A stretch of DNA of 64,000 nucleotides from Chitinophaga pinensis. Lineage in GTDB: Bacteria > Bacteroidota > Bacteroidia > UKL13-3. The notes beneath the pieces are model-generated. The model searched no databases. It had not been told where the DNA came from and saw only the letters and a program-made list of their open reading frames with translations. Below, piece by piece: positions 29,420 through 39,600 of the stretch; the stretch's first letter is position 1; each line of letters begins with the position of its first letter. The translations under genes were made by a program, and so were the position numbers. The DNA lies in NCBI GenBank assembly GCA_945898275.1, contig CAMDHZ010000007.1, positions 93,855-157,854 of the forward strand. The letters are read 5' to 3'.

Positions 29420-31201
29420 TTACATTTTTTCTGGAACCGAAATTCCTAATAGGCCAAAACCAGATTGTATTACTTGAGCCGTAAGTTTGCAAGTTAAAAT
29501 TCTTAAGGCTCGTTGGTCTAAGTTACTTTCGTTGAGCACTTGATGGTCGTGATAAAAACTGCTATATGCTTTTGCTAAGTCAAAAACATAATTGCAAATT
29601 ACACCAGGACTTAAATCCCTTCCAGCTTCTTTAATTACCAATAGATATTGATACAATTTAACAAGCAAGTTTTTTTCAATTTTACTCAATTGAACCTTAG
29701 AACTATCAAAAGACAAAGCATTAATCTCACCAGCATTTCTTAGGATAGATTTAATTCGAGCATGAGTATATTGAATAAAAGGCCCGGTATTTCCTTGAAA
29801 ATCTATAGACTCGGCAGGGTTAAACATCATTTTTTTCTTTGGATCAACCTTTAACAGAAAATATTTTAAAGCTCCCATGCCAATGGTATGATAAAGGCTC
29901 TGCAATTCTGAATCTGATTCGCCTTCCATTTTTCCTAAGGCTTTGGTAGTTTCTGCTGCGGTTTCCTCCATGGTTGCAATTAGGTCATCTGCATCTACCA
30001 CCGTACCTTCCCTACTTTTCATTTTGCCTTCTGGCAATTCAACCATACCATAACTTAAATGAAAGATTCCATCGGCATATGGCTTATCAAGTTTTTGTGC
30101 AATTTTCTGCAACACTTTAAAATGATAATCTTGCTCGTTCCCTACCACATAAATTGAACGATTGCAATTGAAATCATTATACTTTAATTCGGCAGTACCT
30201 AAATCTTGGGTAATGTAAACAGAGGTGCCATCGCCACGTAAAACTAGCTTTTGGTCTAATCCGTCTTCACTCAAATCAATCCAAACTGATTGATTTTCTT
30301 TTTTATAAAAAACATTTTTCTCTAAACCTTCCTGAACAATTTCCTTGCCTAACAAATAAGTATTTGACTCATAATAATATTTATCAAATTGAACCCCAAG
30401 TTTTTGATAGGTTTTTTCAAAACCGGCGTAAACCCAATTGTTCATCATTTCCCAAACCGCAATGGTTTCAGGGTCGTTTTGTTCCCATTTAAGCAACAAT
30501 TCTTGCGCTGCCAAAATGATAGGCGCATTTTTCTTGGCATCTTCTTCAGTAAGTCCAGTAGCAATTAAATCTTCGATTTCCTTTTTATAGTGCTTATCAA
30601 AAACAACATAATATTTTCCTACTAAATGATCTCCTTTTATTCCTGCAGAATTAGGTGTTTCACCATTTCCATAGCGCATCCAAGCAAGCATGCTTTTGCA
30701 GATATGAATTCCCCTATCGTTTACCAAATTACAAGTAAAAACTTTATGACCATTTGCTTTTAGTATTTGGGCTACAGAAAACCCCAAAAGGTTATTTCTA
30801 ATATGCCCTAGGTGCAAAGGTTTATTGGTGTTTGGCGATGAATATTCAACTAAAACTGACTCTTTAGTATTTGGTTCAGCCAACCCAAAACTTTGATTGC
30901 TTGCTTCTTTTGCAATAAAACCTAACCAAAATTGTTCCTTAACAATTAGGTTCAAAAATCCCTTTATAACATTAAAAGAGGCAAATAATTCGGTTTGAAC
31001 CAAGAGTTCATTTCCAATATCGTTGGCTGTTTGTTCTGGATTTTTTCTTGAGATCTTGAGGTAAGGGAATACTACAAAAGTAAAATCACCTTCAAAGTCA
31101 TCAGAGGTTTGTTCTATAGAAATATCCTGAGCACTTAGGTTTGTGCCATATAACTTTTGTAAGGATAAGGAAAGTTGTTCTTTGATTAAATCTTGTACCA
31201 T
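29420..31201 (-). CDS. argS: Arginyl-tRNA synthetase
   Basis: EYSSPNTNKPLHLGHIRNNLLG (HIGH-class), MKSREGTVVDADDLI (KMSKS-like), GPFIQYTHARIKSILR. Confidence 0.96.
   Translation of the reverse strand: MVQDLIKEQLSLSLQKLYGTNLSAQDISIEQTSDDFEGDFTFVVFPYLKISRKNPEQTANDIGNELLVQTELFASFNVIKGFLNLIVKEQFWLGFIAKEASNQSFGLAEPNTKESVLVEYSSPNTNKPLHLGHIRNNLLGFSVAQILKANGHKVFTCNLVNDRGIHICKSMLAWMRYGNGETPNSAGIKGDHLVGKYYVVFDKHYKKEIEDLIATGLTEEDAKKNAPIILAAQELLLKWEQNDPETIAVWEMMNNWVYAGFEKTYQKLGVQFDKYYYESNTYLLGKEIVQEGLEKNVFYKKENQSVWIDLSEDGLDQKLVLRGDGTSVYITQDLGTAELKYNDFNCNRSIYVVGNEQDYHFKVLQKIAQKLDKPYADGIFHLSYGMVELPEGKMKSREGTVVDADDLIATMEETAAETTKALGKMEGESDSELQSLYHTIGMGALKYFLLKVDPKKKMMFNPAESIDFQGNTGPFIQYTHARIKSILRNAGEINALSFDSSKVQLSKIEKNLLVKLYQYLLVIKEAGRDLSPGVICNYVFDLAKAYSSFYHDHQVLNESNLDQRALRILTCKLTAQVIQSGFGLLGISVPEKM
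30992..31001 (+). repeat. GGTTTGAACC iterated motif (coding, argS)
   Basis: Context TCGGTTTGAACCAA; encodes VQT on the minus strand. Confidence 0.9.
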
Positions 31202-31238
31202 TGTTGCAAAAAAGAACTGCGAATATAACCAAAGAAAA

Positions 31239-31275
31239 TAAAAGAGGCCGACACTTAATGGTGCCGGCCTCTTTT
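31239..31275 (-). terminator. Intrinsic terminator of the sigma-factor gene cluster
   Basis: AAAAGAGGCCG(a)CAC ttaatg GTGCCGGCCTCTTTT, directly after the 31278 stop. Confidence 0.85.
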
Positions 31276-31277
31276 AT

Positions 31278-31541
31278 CTAAACCTTTTCAGTTGACGTTT
31301 CCGATACAGTTTTGGAATATTCCATCACCAAATCTATACTGGTTTTGGAAGGTTCCTCTTCTAATTGTGCAATTAAACCAATAGCAGATTTAAGGTTATT
31401 GAGTTTAGTTTGCAAGTCTGTGTTTACTGCTAATTCCCTTTCAATGGCCTGTGAATCTTCTTGAGATAATTCACCATAAAAATACAATAGCAATTCGTTT
31501 TCTGTGTAAATTTGAAGCATAAGCATGTGTTTAATGAACAA
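31278..31541 (-). CDS. Small soluble protein, candidate anti-sigma-like factor
   Basis: MLQIYTENELLLYFYGELSQEDSQAIERELAVNTDLQTKLNNLKSAI resembles the N-terminal region of anti-sigma factors; same strand, downstream of an ECF sigma gene. Confidence 0.5.
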   Translation of the reverse strand: MFIKHMLMLQIYTENELLLYFYGELSQEDSQAIERELAVNTDLQTKLNNLKSAIGLIAQLEEEPSKTSIDLVMEYSKTVSETSTEKV

Positions 31542-31596
31542 CTAAAAAACGCATGATTAGCCTCAAATATTTTATACGAAAGCAAAACCCAAGACT

Positions 31597-32175
31597 TTAT
31601 TCTTCAAAAGACAAGTTAGTTGGCTGATCCTTAGGGGCATTTTCTTTTGCGTACGGAATAGTTGGTTTAACATCTTTCCCTACCACCTCAAAAGTAAGTT
31701 CATCAAACCAAAGCTGACCACCTCCGCTTAGCAAAGCGCCGTAGGCAATATTGGAGGCTTGTTTAGGAACATCCACAATGATTTCGCATTTTACCCAATC
31801 AGTGTTTCCTTTAATTTTTCTATTTGCCATATTATCAAAAACATAAGGAGCACCTTGTACTTCACTATCAATTCTTAGCCAAAATCCACCCCAACCATTT
31901 ACCTCAGAAGTTTTTATGAAGCCAGACATTTTCAATCTTTTACCTGCAAAATTCCCTGGCTTTAGGTTTTGAACCAATGTTCCAAACCCCTTCACTTTAC
32001 CAGATTCTGAGCGAATGGTTGCGGCATTGCTGCCTTCAATTCCTGCTCCTTTGTCAATCCCAATTTCATAACGATCAGGATTGCTGCCTGCTTTATACCA
32101 ACCTTTAGGTACATCGAAGGCGTACATTGCTACCAGAACCACCAATAGCAATGCTTTTACTGCATGTGATTTCAT
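31597..32175 (-). CDS. Exported protein with carbohydrate-binding-like beta-sandwich, unknown function
   Basis: Signal peptide; GKRLKMSGFIKTSEVNGWGGFWLRIDSEVQG...DWVKCEIIVDVPKQASNIAYGALLSGGGQLWFDELTFE. Confidence 0.6.
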   Translation of the reverse strand: MKSHAVKALLLVVLVAMYAFDVPKGWYKAGSNPDRYEIGIDKGAGIEGSNAATIRSESGKVKGFGTLVQNLKPGNFAGKRLKMSGFIKTSEVNGWGGFWLRIDSEVQGAPYVFDNMANRKIKGNTDWVKCEIIVDVPKQASNIAYGALLSGGGQLWFDELTFEVVGKDVKPTIPYAKENAPKDQPTNLSFEE

Positions 32176-32216
32176 AAATTATATAGATTAAGGGTTAAAA
32201 AATAGGTAGCTATTTT

Positions 32217-32226
32217 GGTTCAAACC
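32217..32226 (-). repeat. GGTTTGAACC iterated motif (intergenic, after sigma gene)
   Basis: Top strand TTGGTTCAAACCAT. Confidence 0.9.
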
Positions 32227-32227
32227 A

Positions 32228-32806
32228 TTACAGTTGAACCCCTTTGGCCACCATTAATTTTCTCAAATTGTTGAGGGCATAGCGCATACGCCCTAGTGCT
32301 GTGTTGATGCTTACACCTGTTTTGTCGGCAATTTCTTTGAAGCTTAAATCACCCCAATGACGTAAGATTAATACTTCACGCTGTTCTTCAGGCAAAAGGT
32401 GAATTAAGTCTTTTATTTGCCTTTCGGTTTGGAGTTGCATGATTTTGTCTTCCTTGCTTTCCTCAGCAATTACTAGGTAACTAAAGATATCGTTGCCTTC
32501 ACTATCGGTAATGGTTACATCACGCTTCATCTTGCGCACATAATCGATGGTCAGGTTTCTGGCCACCCTAACGGCCCAACCGCTGAATTTCCCTTCTTCA
32601 TTATAATTACCAGATCGAAGGGTATGAATAATCTTAATAAATGCTTCCTGAAAAATGTCTTCCGCCAAAGGGCGATTACGCACAATTAAATTGATGGCAG
32701 AAAAAATTGAACGCTTGTGGCGGCGAATTAATTCTTCGAGAGCTGCTTGAGTGCCTGATTGGTATAATTTCACCAACTCATGGTCACTAATTTTCTGAAT
32801 AGACAT
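32228..32806 (-). CDS. ECF-type RNA polymerase sigma factor
   Basis: Region 2 RPLAEDIFQEAFIKII, GWAVRVARNLTIDYVRK; region 4 LPEEQREVLILRHWGDLSFKEIADKTGVSINTALGRMRYALNNLRK. Confidence 0.95.
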   Translation of the reverse strand: MSIQKISDHELVKLYQSGTQAALEELIRRHKRSIFSAINLIVRNRPLAEDIFQEAFIKIIHTLRSGNYNEEGKFSGWAVRVARNLTIDYVRKMKRDVTITDSEGNDIFSYLVIAEESKEDKIMQLQTERQIKDLIHLLPEEQREVLILRHWGDLSFKEIADKTGVSINTALGRMRYALNNLRKLMVAKGVQL

Positions 32807-32954
32807 GGCTTTAAAAATTAAAGGTTAAACCAAGAGAAAAACTAGTGTAGAGTTGTTATGCTATAAGCGAATATTATTAGTTGGTGAATTATGTTGTTGT
32901 TATCTGAAAACGAATTTAGAAAAGTATTTGAATAAAACAAGCATTAGTCAAAAT

Positions 32955-33704
32955 TTATTTTTTTCCAAGATTGAACCGAAGCCCTAAATGCCACTGTATG
33001 GTTTGAAATGGAATGACCTCATCATTTTCAGATAAGTCTATTCTATTACCATTGCCATCTGTAAAAACGATTCTCCCATAGTTTGGATTCGCATAAAGTA
33101 GATCCATCCCAGTGCTAATGGCAATATGATTGGTTAACGCTACATTCATTCCTAACCCTGCGTTAAATAACAAGCCGCTACTAGTTGACTTTTCGGTTAA
33201 CACAAACAAGGCTGAATCTAAATAACGCATTTGGGAGAACGATCTAAAAAGCCCGAATCCCACGCCTGCCTTGGCATATAAGTCGTAACCATTTTTGAAC
33301 CAATTGGCCTTTAATCCAGGTAAAAAGACAAATTGACTCCAAGGTGAAGTAATGAATGCATCTTTAGTACGAGGGGCATTTATTAACAAAAAACTTTTTA
33401 TCACCTCCCCTTCTACCGCATTTTGATTGTAAGAAAATTGAAAATACGTATTTAGTATCCTTACTTTTCTTTGATCTTCAAGCATAAACCCTACATGGTA
33501 ACCAGTTTTAGCAAACCCAGATTCCTTGAGGGTTATATTATTACTTCCATAAAAACCAAATGGAACGCTTGGACCACCATAAAAACTAAGACTTTGGCCT
33601 TGTAAACAATAGAAATGAGAGAAAAATAAAAGGAATAATAAGAATGAAAAACTTCTTTTGAATACAGATGGTTTATTTTGCAACACAATTCTTATAGGAT
33701 TCAT
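32955..33704 (-). CDS. Outer-membrane beta-barrel-like protein
   Basis: Signal peptide (FKRSFSFLLFLLFFSHFYCLQGQ), aromatic-rich alternating strands, C-term WHLGLRFNLGKK; the ORF-track extension beyond 33704 lies inside uvrA. Confidence 0.65.
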   Translation of the reverse strand: MNPIRIVLQNKPSVFKRSFSFLLFLLFFSHFYCLQGQSLSFYGGPSVPFGFYGSNNITLKESGFAKTGYHVGFMLEDQRKVRILNTYFQFSYNQNAVEGEVIKSFLLINAPRTKDAFITSPWSQFVFLPGLKANWFKNGYDLYAKAGVGFGLFRSFSQMRYLDSALFVLTEKSTSSGLLFNAGLGMNVALTNHIAISTGMDLLYANPNYGRIVFTDGNGNRIDLSENDEVIPFQTIQWHLGLRFNLGKK

Positions 33705-33708
33705 ATAC

Positions 33709-36534
33709 ATGCAAGATAATAAAATATTCATAAAAGGCGCTAGAATGCACAATCTAAAAAATGTAGATGTAACATTTGAGCGCAATAAATTGATAGTGGT
33801 TACAGGTGTTTCTGGTTCTGGAAAAAGCAGTTTGGTATTTGACACGCTTTATGCTGAAGGTCAGCGCCGTTATGTGGAAAGCCTTTCTGCCTACGCGAGG
33901 CAGTTTTTAGGAAAAATGAATAAGCCTGATGTAGATTATATTCATGGAATTTCACCATCAATTGCAATTGAGCAAAAGGTAAATACGCGAAACCCTCGCA
34001 GCACGGTTGCTACCAGCACAGAGATTTATGATTATTTAAAACTATTATTTGCAAGAACTGGGGTAACTTTTTCACCAATTAGCGGAGAAGAAGTGCGCAG
34101 ACATACCATTGATGATGTATGTAATAAGATATTAAGTTATCCAGAAGAAACGCGCTTATACCTTTTGGTAGGCCTTAAAAAGGAAGGTGTAGAACTAAGA
34201 AAAGAACTTGAATTGCATCTTCAAAATGGGTTTAACAGGGTTTGGGTTGAAGGACAAATGCTTGAGATTGAAGACTTCTTAGGAAACATTAAACCAAAGT
34301 CAAAAATTAAGGAAAAGGTATTCCTTTTGGTAGATCGTTTTGCTGTATTACAAAATGATGAAGATTTTCTAAACCGCATCAGTGATTCGGTTCAAACCGC
34401 TTTCTTTGAAGGACATGGGGAACTTGAGTTATTGGTTCAAAACGAAACTTCCACAACTGTTTTTAACAATAAATTTGAAGCAGATGGAATGAGTTTTGAG
34501 GAACCCTCTGTAAACTTTTTTAGTTTTAACAATCCTTATGGTGCATGCAAAACATGTGAAGGCTTTGGCAGTGTAATTGGGATTGATGAGGATTTGGTGA
34601 TACCAGATAAAGGCCTAAGCGTATTTGAAGATGCTATAGTTGCTTGGAAGGGCGAGAAAATGCAGGACTGGAAGAAAGCATTTTTAGCATATAGCCGCAA
34701 AAATGATTTTCCTATTCACAAACCTTATTATGAATTATCTCAAAAACACAAAGATTATTTATGGCATGGTGGAAGCGGTTGGGAAGGCATTGACGGCTTC
34801 TTTAATGAATTAGAAAAACAAACCTATAAGATTCAGTATCGGGTAATGTTGGCAAGGTATAGAGGTAAAACAACTTGTCCTGATTGCAGAGGAACCAGAC
34901 TCAGAAAAGATGCAAGTTATGTAAAACTAACGCCTGCTAATTACTTACCAGAATGGAATGAAACAGACGATGATTTACGCACTTCGTTAACCCAATTATT
35001 GCTTTTAAGCATAGACGATTGTTTGTTGTATTTTAATGGTTTGACCCAACGCGTGCATCATGAAGAAATAGCTAAAAGAATTAAAATAGAAATTGTAAGT
35101 AGGTTAACGTTTCTGCAAAAAGTTGGTTTAGGCTATTTATCCTTGAACCGATTGTCGAATACCCTTAGTGGCGGAGAAACACAAAGAATTAATTTAGCAA
35201 CTTCCTTGGGTTCTAGTTTGGTGGGCTCATTATATATTTTAGATGAACCAAGTATTGGATTGCATAGCAAAGACACTGAAAAATTAATTGAAGTTTTAAA
35301 AACGCTGAGAGACATTGGAAACACCGTTGTTGTAGTTGAACATGACCAAGACATTATGGAGCAAGCTGATTACATGGTGGATATGGGACCGTTTGCTGGC
35401 ATTCATGGTGGAGAAGTTGTAGCAACTGGAACCTTAAAAGAAATAACCAAAGAAGGTAAAAGTTTAACTGCCAAGTACCTGAATGGAGAAGAAAGTATTC
35501 CTTTGCCAGAGCGAAGGAGAAAATGGTCAAATGCAATAGCCATAAAAGGGGCTAAGCAAAACAACTTAAAAAATATAGATGTAAAATTCCCTTTAAATGT
35601 TTTAACGGTGGTAACGGGTGTTAGTGGCAGTGGCAAAACTACGCTTATAAAAAGCATCTTATACCCTGCCCTGCTTAAGCATTTGGGCAATTATACAGGA
35701 GAGAAAACAGGCATATTTGATAATTTAAGTGGTGATTTAAAGCAAATAAAACAAGTTGAGTTTGTAGACCAAAATCCGATTGGAAAATCATCAAGATCAA
35801 ATCCTGTAACTTATATTAAGGCATACGATAGCATTAGAGAATTATATGCTTCCCAAGCCATGTCAAAAGCCAGAGGCTATAAACCACAACATTTTAGTTT
35901 TAATGTGGATGGAGGACGATGTGAAACCTGCTCAGGTGAAGGTGAGATAACCATAGAAATGCAGTTTATGGCAGATGTGCATTTACCTTGTGAGGACTGC
36001 GGTGGTAGCAGATTCAAAGAGGAAATTAGAGAGGTATTATTCAATCAAAAAAACATTAGTGAGGTGCTTAAGATGAGCATAGATGAATCAATCGAATTCT
36101 TTGCCACAGAAAAATCCATAGCAGGAAAACTTAGGTCGTTGCAGGAAGTTGGATTAGGATATATTCAACTAGGACAAAGTTCTAATACACTAAGTGGCGG
36201 TGAAGCCCAACGTGTTAAACTTGCATCCTTTTTAGGAAAAGGTAAAAATATTGATCCTGTTTTTTTCATTTTTGATGAACCAACCACAGGGCTTCATTTT
36301 AACGATATTAAAAAACTCATGGGTTCATTTAATGCCTTGTTAGATCAAGGTCATACTATATTAGTTATTGAACACAATATGGATGTAATCAAATGTGCAG
36401 ATTGGCTGATTGATTTAGGTCCAGAAGCCGGGAACATTGGTGGAAACTTAGTTTTTGAAGGCACTCCGGAGGAATTGGTTAAACAAAATGTGGGTCATAC
36501 CGCCAAATACTTAGCGCAAAAATTAAATAAATAA
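33709..36534 (+). CDS. uvrA: Excinuclease ABC subunit A
   Basis: FIKGARMHNLKNVDVTFERNKLIVVTGVSGSGKSSL, two ABC signatures (LSGGETQRI; LSGGEAQRV), zinc-finger CxxC motifs. Start MQDNKIF at 33709. Confidence 0.97.
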   Translation: MQDNKIFIKGARMHNLKNVDVTFERNKLIVVTGVSGSGKSSLVFDTLYAEGQRRYVESLSAYARQFLGKMNKPDVDYIHGISPSIAIEQKVNTRNPRSTVATSTEIYDYLKLLFARTGVTFSPISGEEVRRHTIDDVCNKILSYPEETRLYLLVGLKKEGVELRKELELHLQNGFNRVWVEGQMLEIEDFLGNIKPKSKIKEKVFLLVDRFAVLQNDEDFLNRISDSVQTAFFEGHGELELLVQNETSTTVFNNKFEADGMSFEEPSVNFFSFNNPYGACKTCEGFGSVIGIDEDLVIPDKGLSVFEDAIVAWKGEKMQDWKKAFLAYSRKNDFPIHKPYYELSQKHKDYLWHGGSGWEGIDGFFNELEKQTYKIQYRVMLARYRGKTTCPDCRGTRLRKDASYVKLTPANYLPEWNETDDDLRTSLTQLLLLSIDDCLLYFNGLTQRVHHEEIAKRIKIEIVSRLTFLQKVGLGYLSLNRLSNTLSGGETQRINLATSLGSSLVGSLYILDEPSIGLHSKDTEKLIEVLKTLRDIGNTVVVVEHDQDIMEQADYMVDMGPFAGIHGGEVVATGTLKEITKEGKSLTAKYLNGEESIPLPERRRKWSNAIAIKGAKQNNLKNIDVKFPLNVLTVVTGVSGSGKTTLIKSILYPALLKHLGNYTGEKTGIFDNLSGDLKQIKQVEFVDQNPIGKSSRSNPVTYIKAYDSIRELYASQAMSKARGYKPQHFSFNVDGGRCETCSGEGEITIEMQFMADVHLPCEDCGGSRFKEEIREVLFNQKNISEVLKMSIDESIEFFATEKSIAGKLRSLQEVGLGYIQLGQSSNTLSGGEAQRVKLASFLGKGKNIDPVFFIFDEPTTGLHFNDIKKLMGSFNALLDQGHTILVIEHNMDVIKCADWLIDLGPEAGNIGGNLVFEGTPEELVKQNVGHTAKYLAQKLNK
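34389..34398 (-). repeat. GGTTTGAACC iterated motif (coding, uvrA)
   Basis: Top strand TCGGTTCAAACCGC; encodes VQT. Confidence 0.9.
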
Positions 36535-36600
36535 TTAACACATCCTTATTAGGTTTGTAATTTAACCTGTAAATCATAACTTTCAATCAAATTTAAACCT

Positions 36601-39600
36601 ATGAAAATTCAAAAAATCTTGGTTGCAAACCGAGGTGAAATTGCGATACGCGTTTTTAGAGCAGCAGTTGAATTGAACATTAAAACAGTAGCGGTTTATA
36701 CCTATGAAGACAGGTATTCTTTACATCGTTATAAGGCTGATGAAAGTTATCAAATTGGCAAAGAGACAGAGCCTTTAAAGCCTTATTTAGATATTGAAGA
36801 AATTATAAATGTAGCGAAAAGCCATAAGGTAACTGCCATTCACCCTGGCTACGGATTTTTAAGTGAGAATTCAGTTTTTGCAAGAAGGTGTGCAGAAGAA
36901 GGAATTATATTCATTGGGCCTTCGAGTGAGGTAATGAAACAGCTTGGAGACAAAGTTTTGGCGAAGTTAGTGGCCATTAAAGCAGAAGTTCCAATTATTG
37001 CTGATAGTAAAGAAGAATTATTAAGCTTTGAAATTGCTGCAAAGGAAGCTGCACGCATTGGGTTTCCAGTGATGTTGAAGGCCGCCGCCGGAGGCGGCGG
37101 CAGAGGAATGCGTGTGGTAAGAAATGCTGAGGAACTAGAGAAAAATTTCAATGAAGCCAAAAATGAAGCTCGAGTAGCCTTTGGAGATGACACTATCTTC
37201 ATTGAAAAGTTTATTGACCAACCTAGGCATATTGAAGTCCAAATTATGGGTGACCACCATGGTAATCTCATACATTTACATGAAAGAGATTGTAGTGTAC
37301 AAAGACGCTTTCAAAAAGTGGTAGAAATGGCTCCAGCTCCCAATATCAAACAAGAAACACGGGAGGCCTTGCATGCTTATGCAATTAAGATTTGTAAAGA
37401 AGTAGGTTATAACAATGTAGGAACTGTTGAATTCTTAGTTGACAAAGAAGAACGAATATATTTCATAGAAGTTAATCCACGCATTCAAGTTGAGCATACA
37501 GTTACAGAAGAAGTAACTGGTATTGATATTGTAAAGTGTCAAATTAGAATTGCAGAAGGTTTACCTTTAACTTCTCCAGAAATTGGAATTGCAAACCAAG
37601 CAAGTGTTAAGGTGGAAGGATTTGCTGTGCAAGTTCGGATTACTACAGAAGATCCTGCAAATGGGTTCAAACCTGACCATGGGACAATTATTGCTTATAG
37701 AAATGCAGGTGGACCTGGAATTAGACTTGATGAAGGAAGCGCTTATCCAAATGTGAAAATTTCTCCTTTTTTTGATTCACTTTTAGTAAAAATTACTGCA
37801 AGCGGTAAAAATCTATTTGAAGCTTCAGAAAGGTTACAAAGGGTATTAAAGGAATTTAGGATTAGAGGGGTTAAAACAAATATCTCCTTTCTTGAAAATG
37901 TACTTCAACATCCTACTTTTCTAAATGGGGCTTGTACTGTAAACTTTATAGATGCGCATCCAGAATTATTTAAATACTCTAAACGCCTAGACAGAGGAAC
38001 AAAAGCACTAATCTACCTAGCTGATATAACTGTCAATGGGAATCCTGATGTTAAAAAAGTTGAAAAGGATAAAGTCCTAAAACCTGCTGTAATCCCTGAA
38101 TTTGATAAATATGGTGCTTATCCATTAGGAACAAAAGATAAGTTAAAAGAACTTGGCAGGGACGGTTTTATAACTTGGCTAAAAAACGAAAAAGCAATTC
38201 ATTATACAGATTGTACAATGAGAGATGCGCATCAAAGTTTATTGGCAACGAGGGTAAGAACAATTGACTTATTAAAAATCTCAGAAGCCTATGCAAAATT
38301 GGCTCCAGAGGTGTTTTCTTTAGAACTTTGGGGAGGTGCTACCTTTGATGTGGCCTTACGCTTTCTTCATGAAAACCCTTGGCAGCGATTGCAAATGCTG
38401 AGAGATTGCATCCCGAATGTACTATTCCAAATGCTTATTAGAGGTGCAAATGCAATAGGTTATAAGGCATACCCAGATAATTTAATTGAGCGGTTTATTG
38501 AAGAAAGTGCGACCAAAGGAATGGATATTTTTAGGATATTCGACTCCCTCAACTGGATCGAAGGCATGCGCACTAGCATAAAAGCTGTAAACGAAAGAAC
38601 AGAAGGTATTGCAGAAGCTTGTATCTGTTATACTGGAGATTTTCTAGACCCACAAAGAAATCATAAATTCAATCTTGAATACTACCTTTCTTTGGCTAGA
38701 CAATTAGAGGATGCTGGTGCACATATGTTAGCCATTAAAGATATGGCTGGGTTGCTCAAACCATTTCAAGCAGAAATACTCATTACTGAATTAAAGAAAA
38801 CAGTTGATTTACCAATCCATTTGCACACGCATGACACTAGCAGTATTCAGTCAGCCACCTATCTTAAAGCCATTGAAGCAGGCGTTTCTGTGATAGATGT
38901 TGCGCTGGCGTCCATGAGCGGTCTCACCTCTCAACCTAATTTTAATTCAATTGTGGCCATGATGCAAGGCCATGAAAGAGAACAACCAATGAACCTTGCT
39001 TCACTTAACCAACTTTCTAATTATTGGGAAAATGTAAGGGAATATTACTATCCATTTGAACACGAATTAAAAGCAGGTACTGCAGAGGTTTATGACCATG
39101 AAATACCTGGTGGTCAATATTCTAATCTTAAGCCTCAGGCTAGAAGCTTGGGGTTAGAAGACAAATTTGAAACCATCAAGCAAAACTATACAGTAGTTAA
39201 CCAATTATTTGGAGATATTGTTAAAGTAACACCATCCTCTAAAGTAGTTGGCGATATGGCATTATTTATGACGGCAAACGGTTATAGTGCAGAAGACATT
39301 CTAAACAATGGTGATAGCATTTCGTTTCCAGATAGCGTGATAGAGCTATTTAGAGGGGAATTAGGACAAAATCCAGGAGGCTTTCCTAAGGTATTAAGTA
39401 AAATGATATTAAAGGATAAAGAAGCCTTTACTGACAAACCAAATGAGCACCTCTCCCCTATTGATTTTGATTTAGAATGGAAAAAGTTTCAGGAAAAATT
39501 TGGAGCAGAATATAGTTTTACTGATTTACTTTCTTATCTATTTTATCCGAAGGTTTTTGAAGATTATGCAAATCATAGAGAAAGTTATGGTTCCTTATGG

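Noticed and set aside
36849-37271. Minus-strand 140-aa ORF opposite pyc, and other antisense ORFs in the track
   Set aside because: They lie opposite strong conserved genes and show low-complexity translation with no recognisable motif, so they are shadow ORFs.
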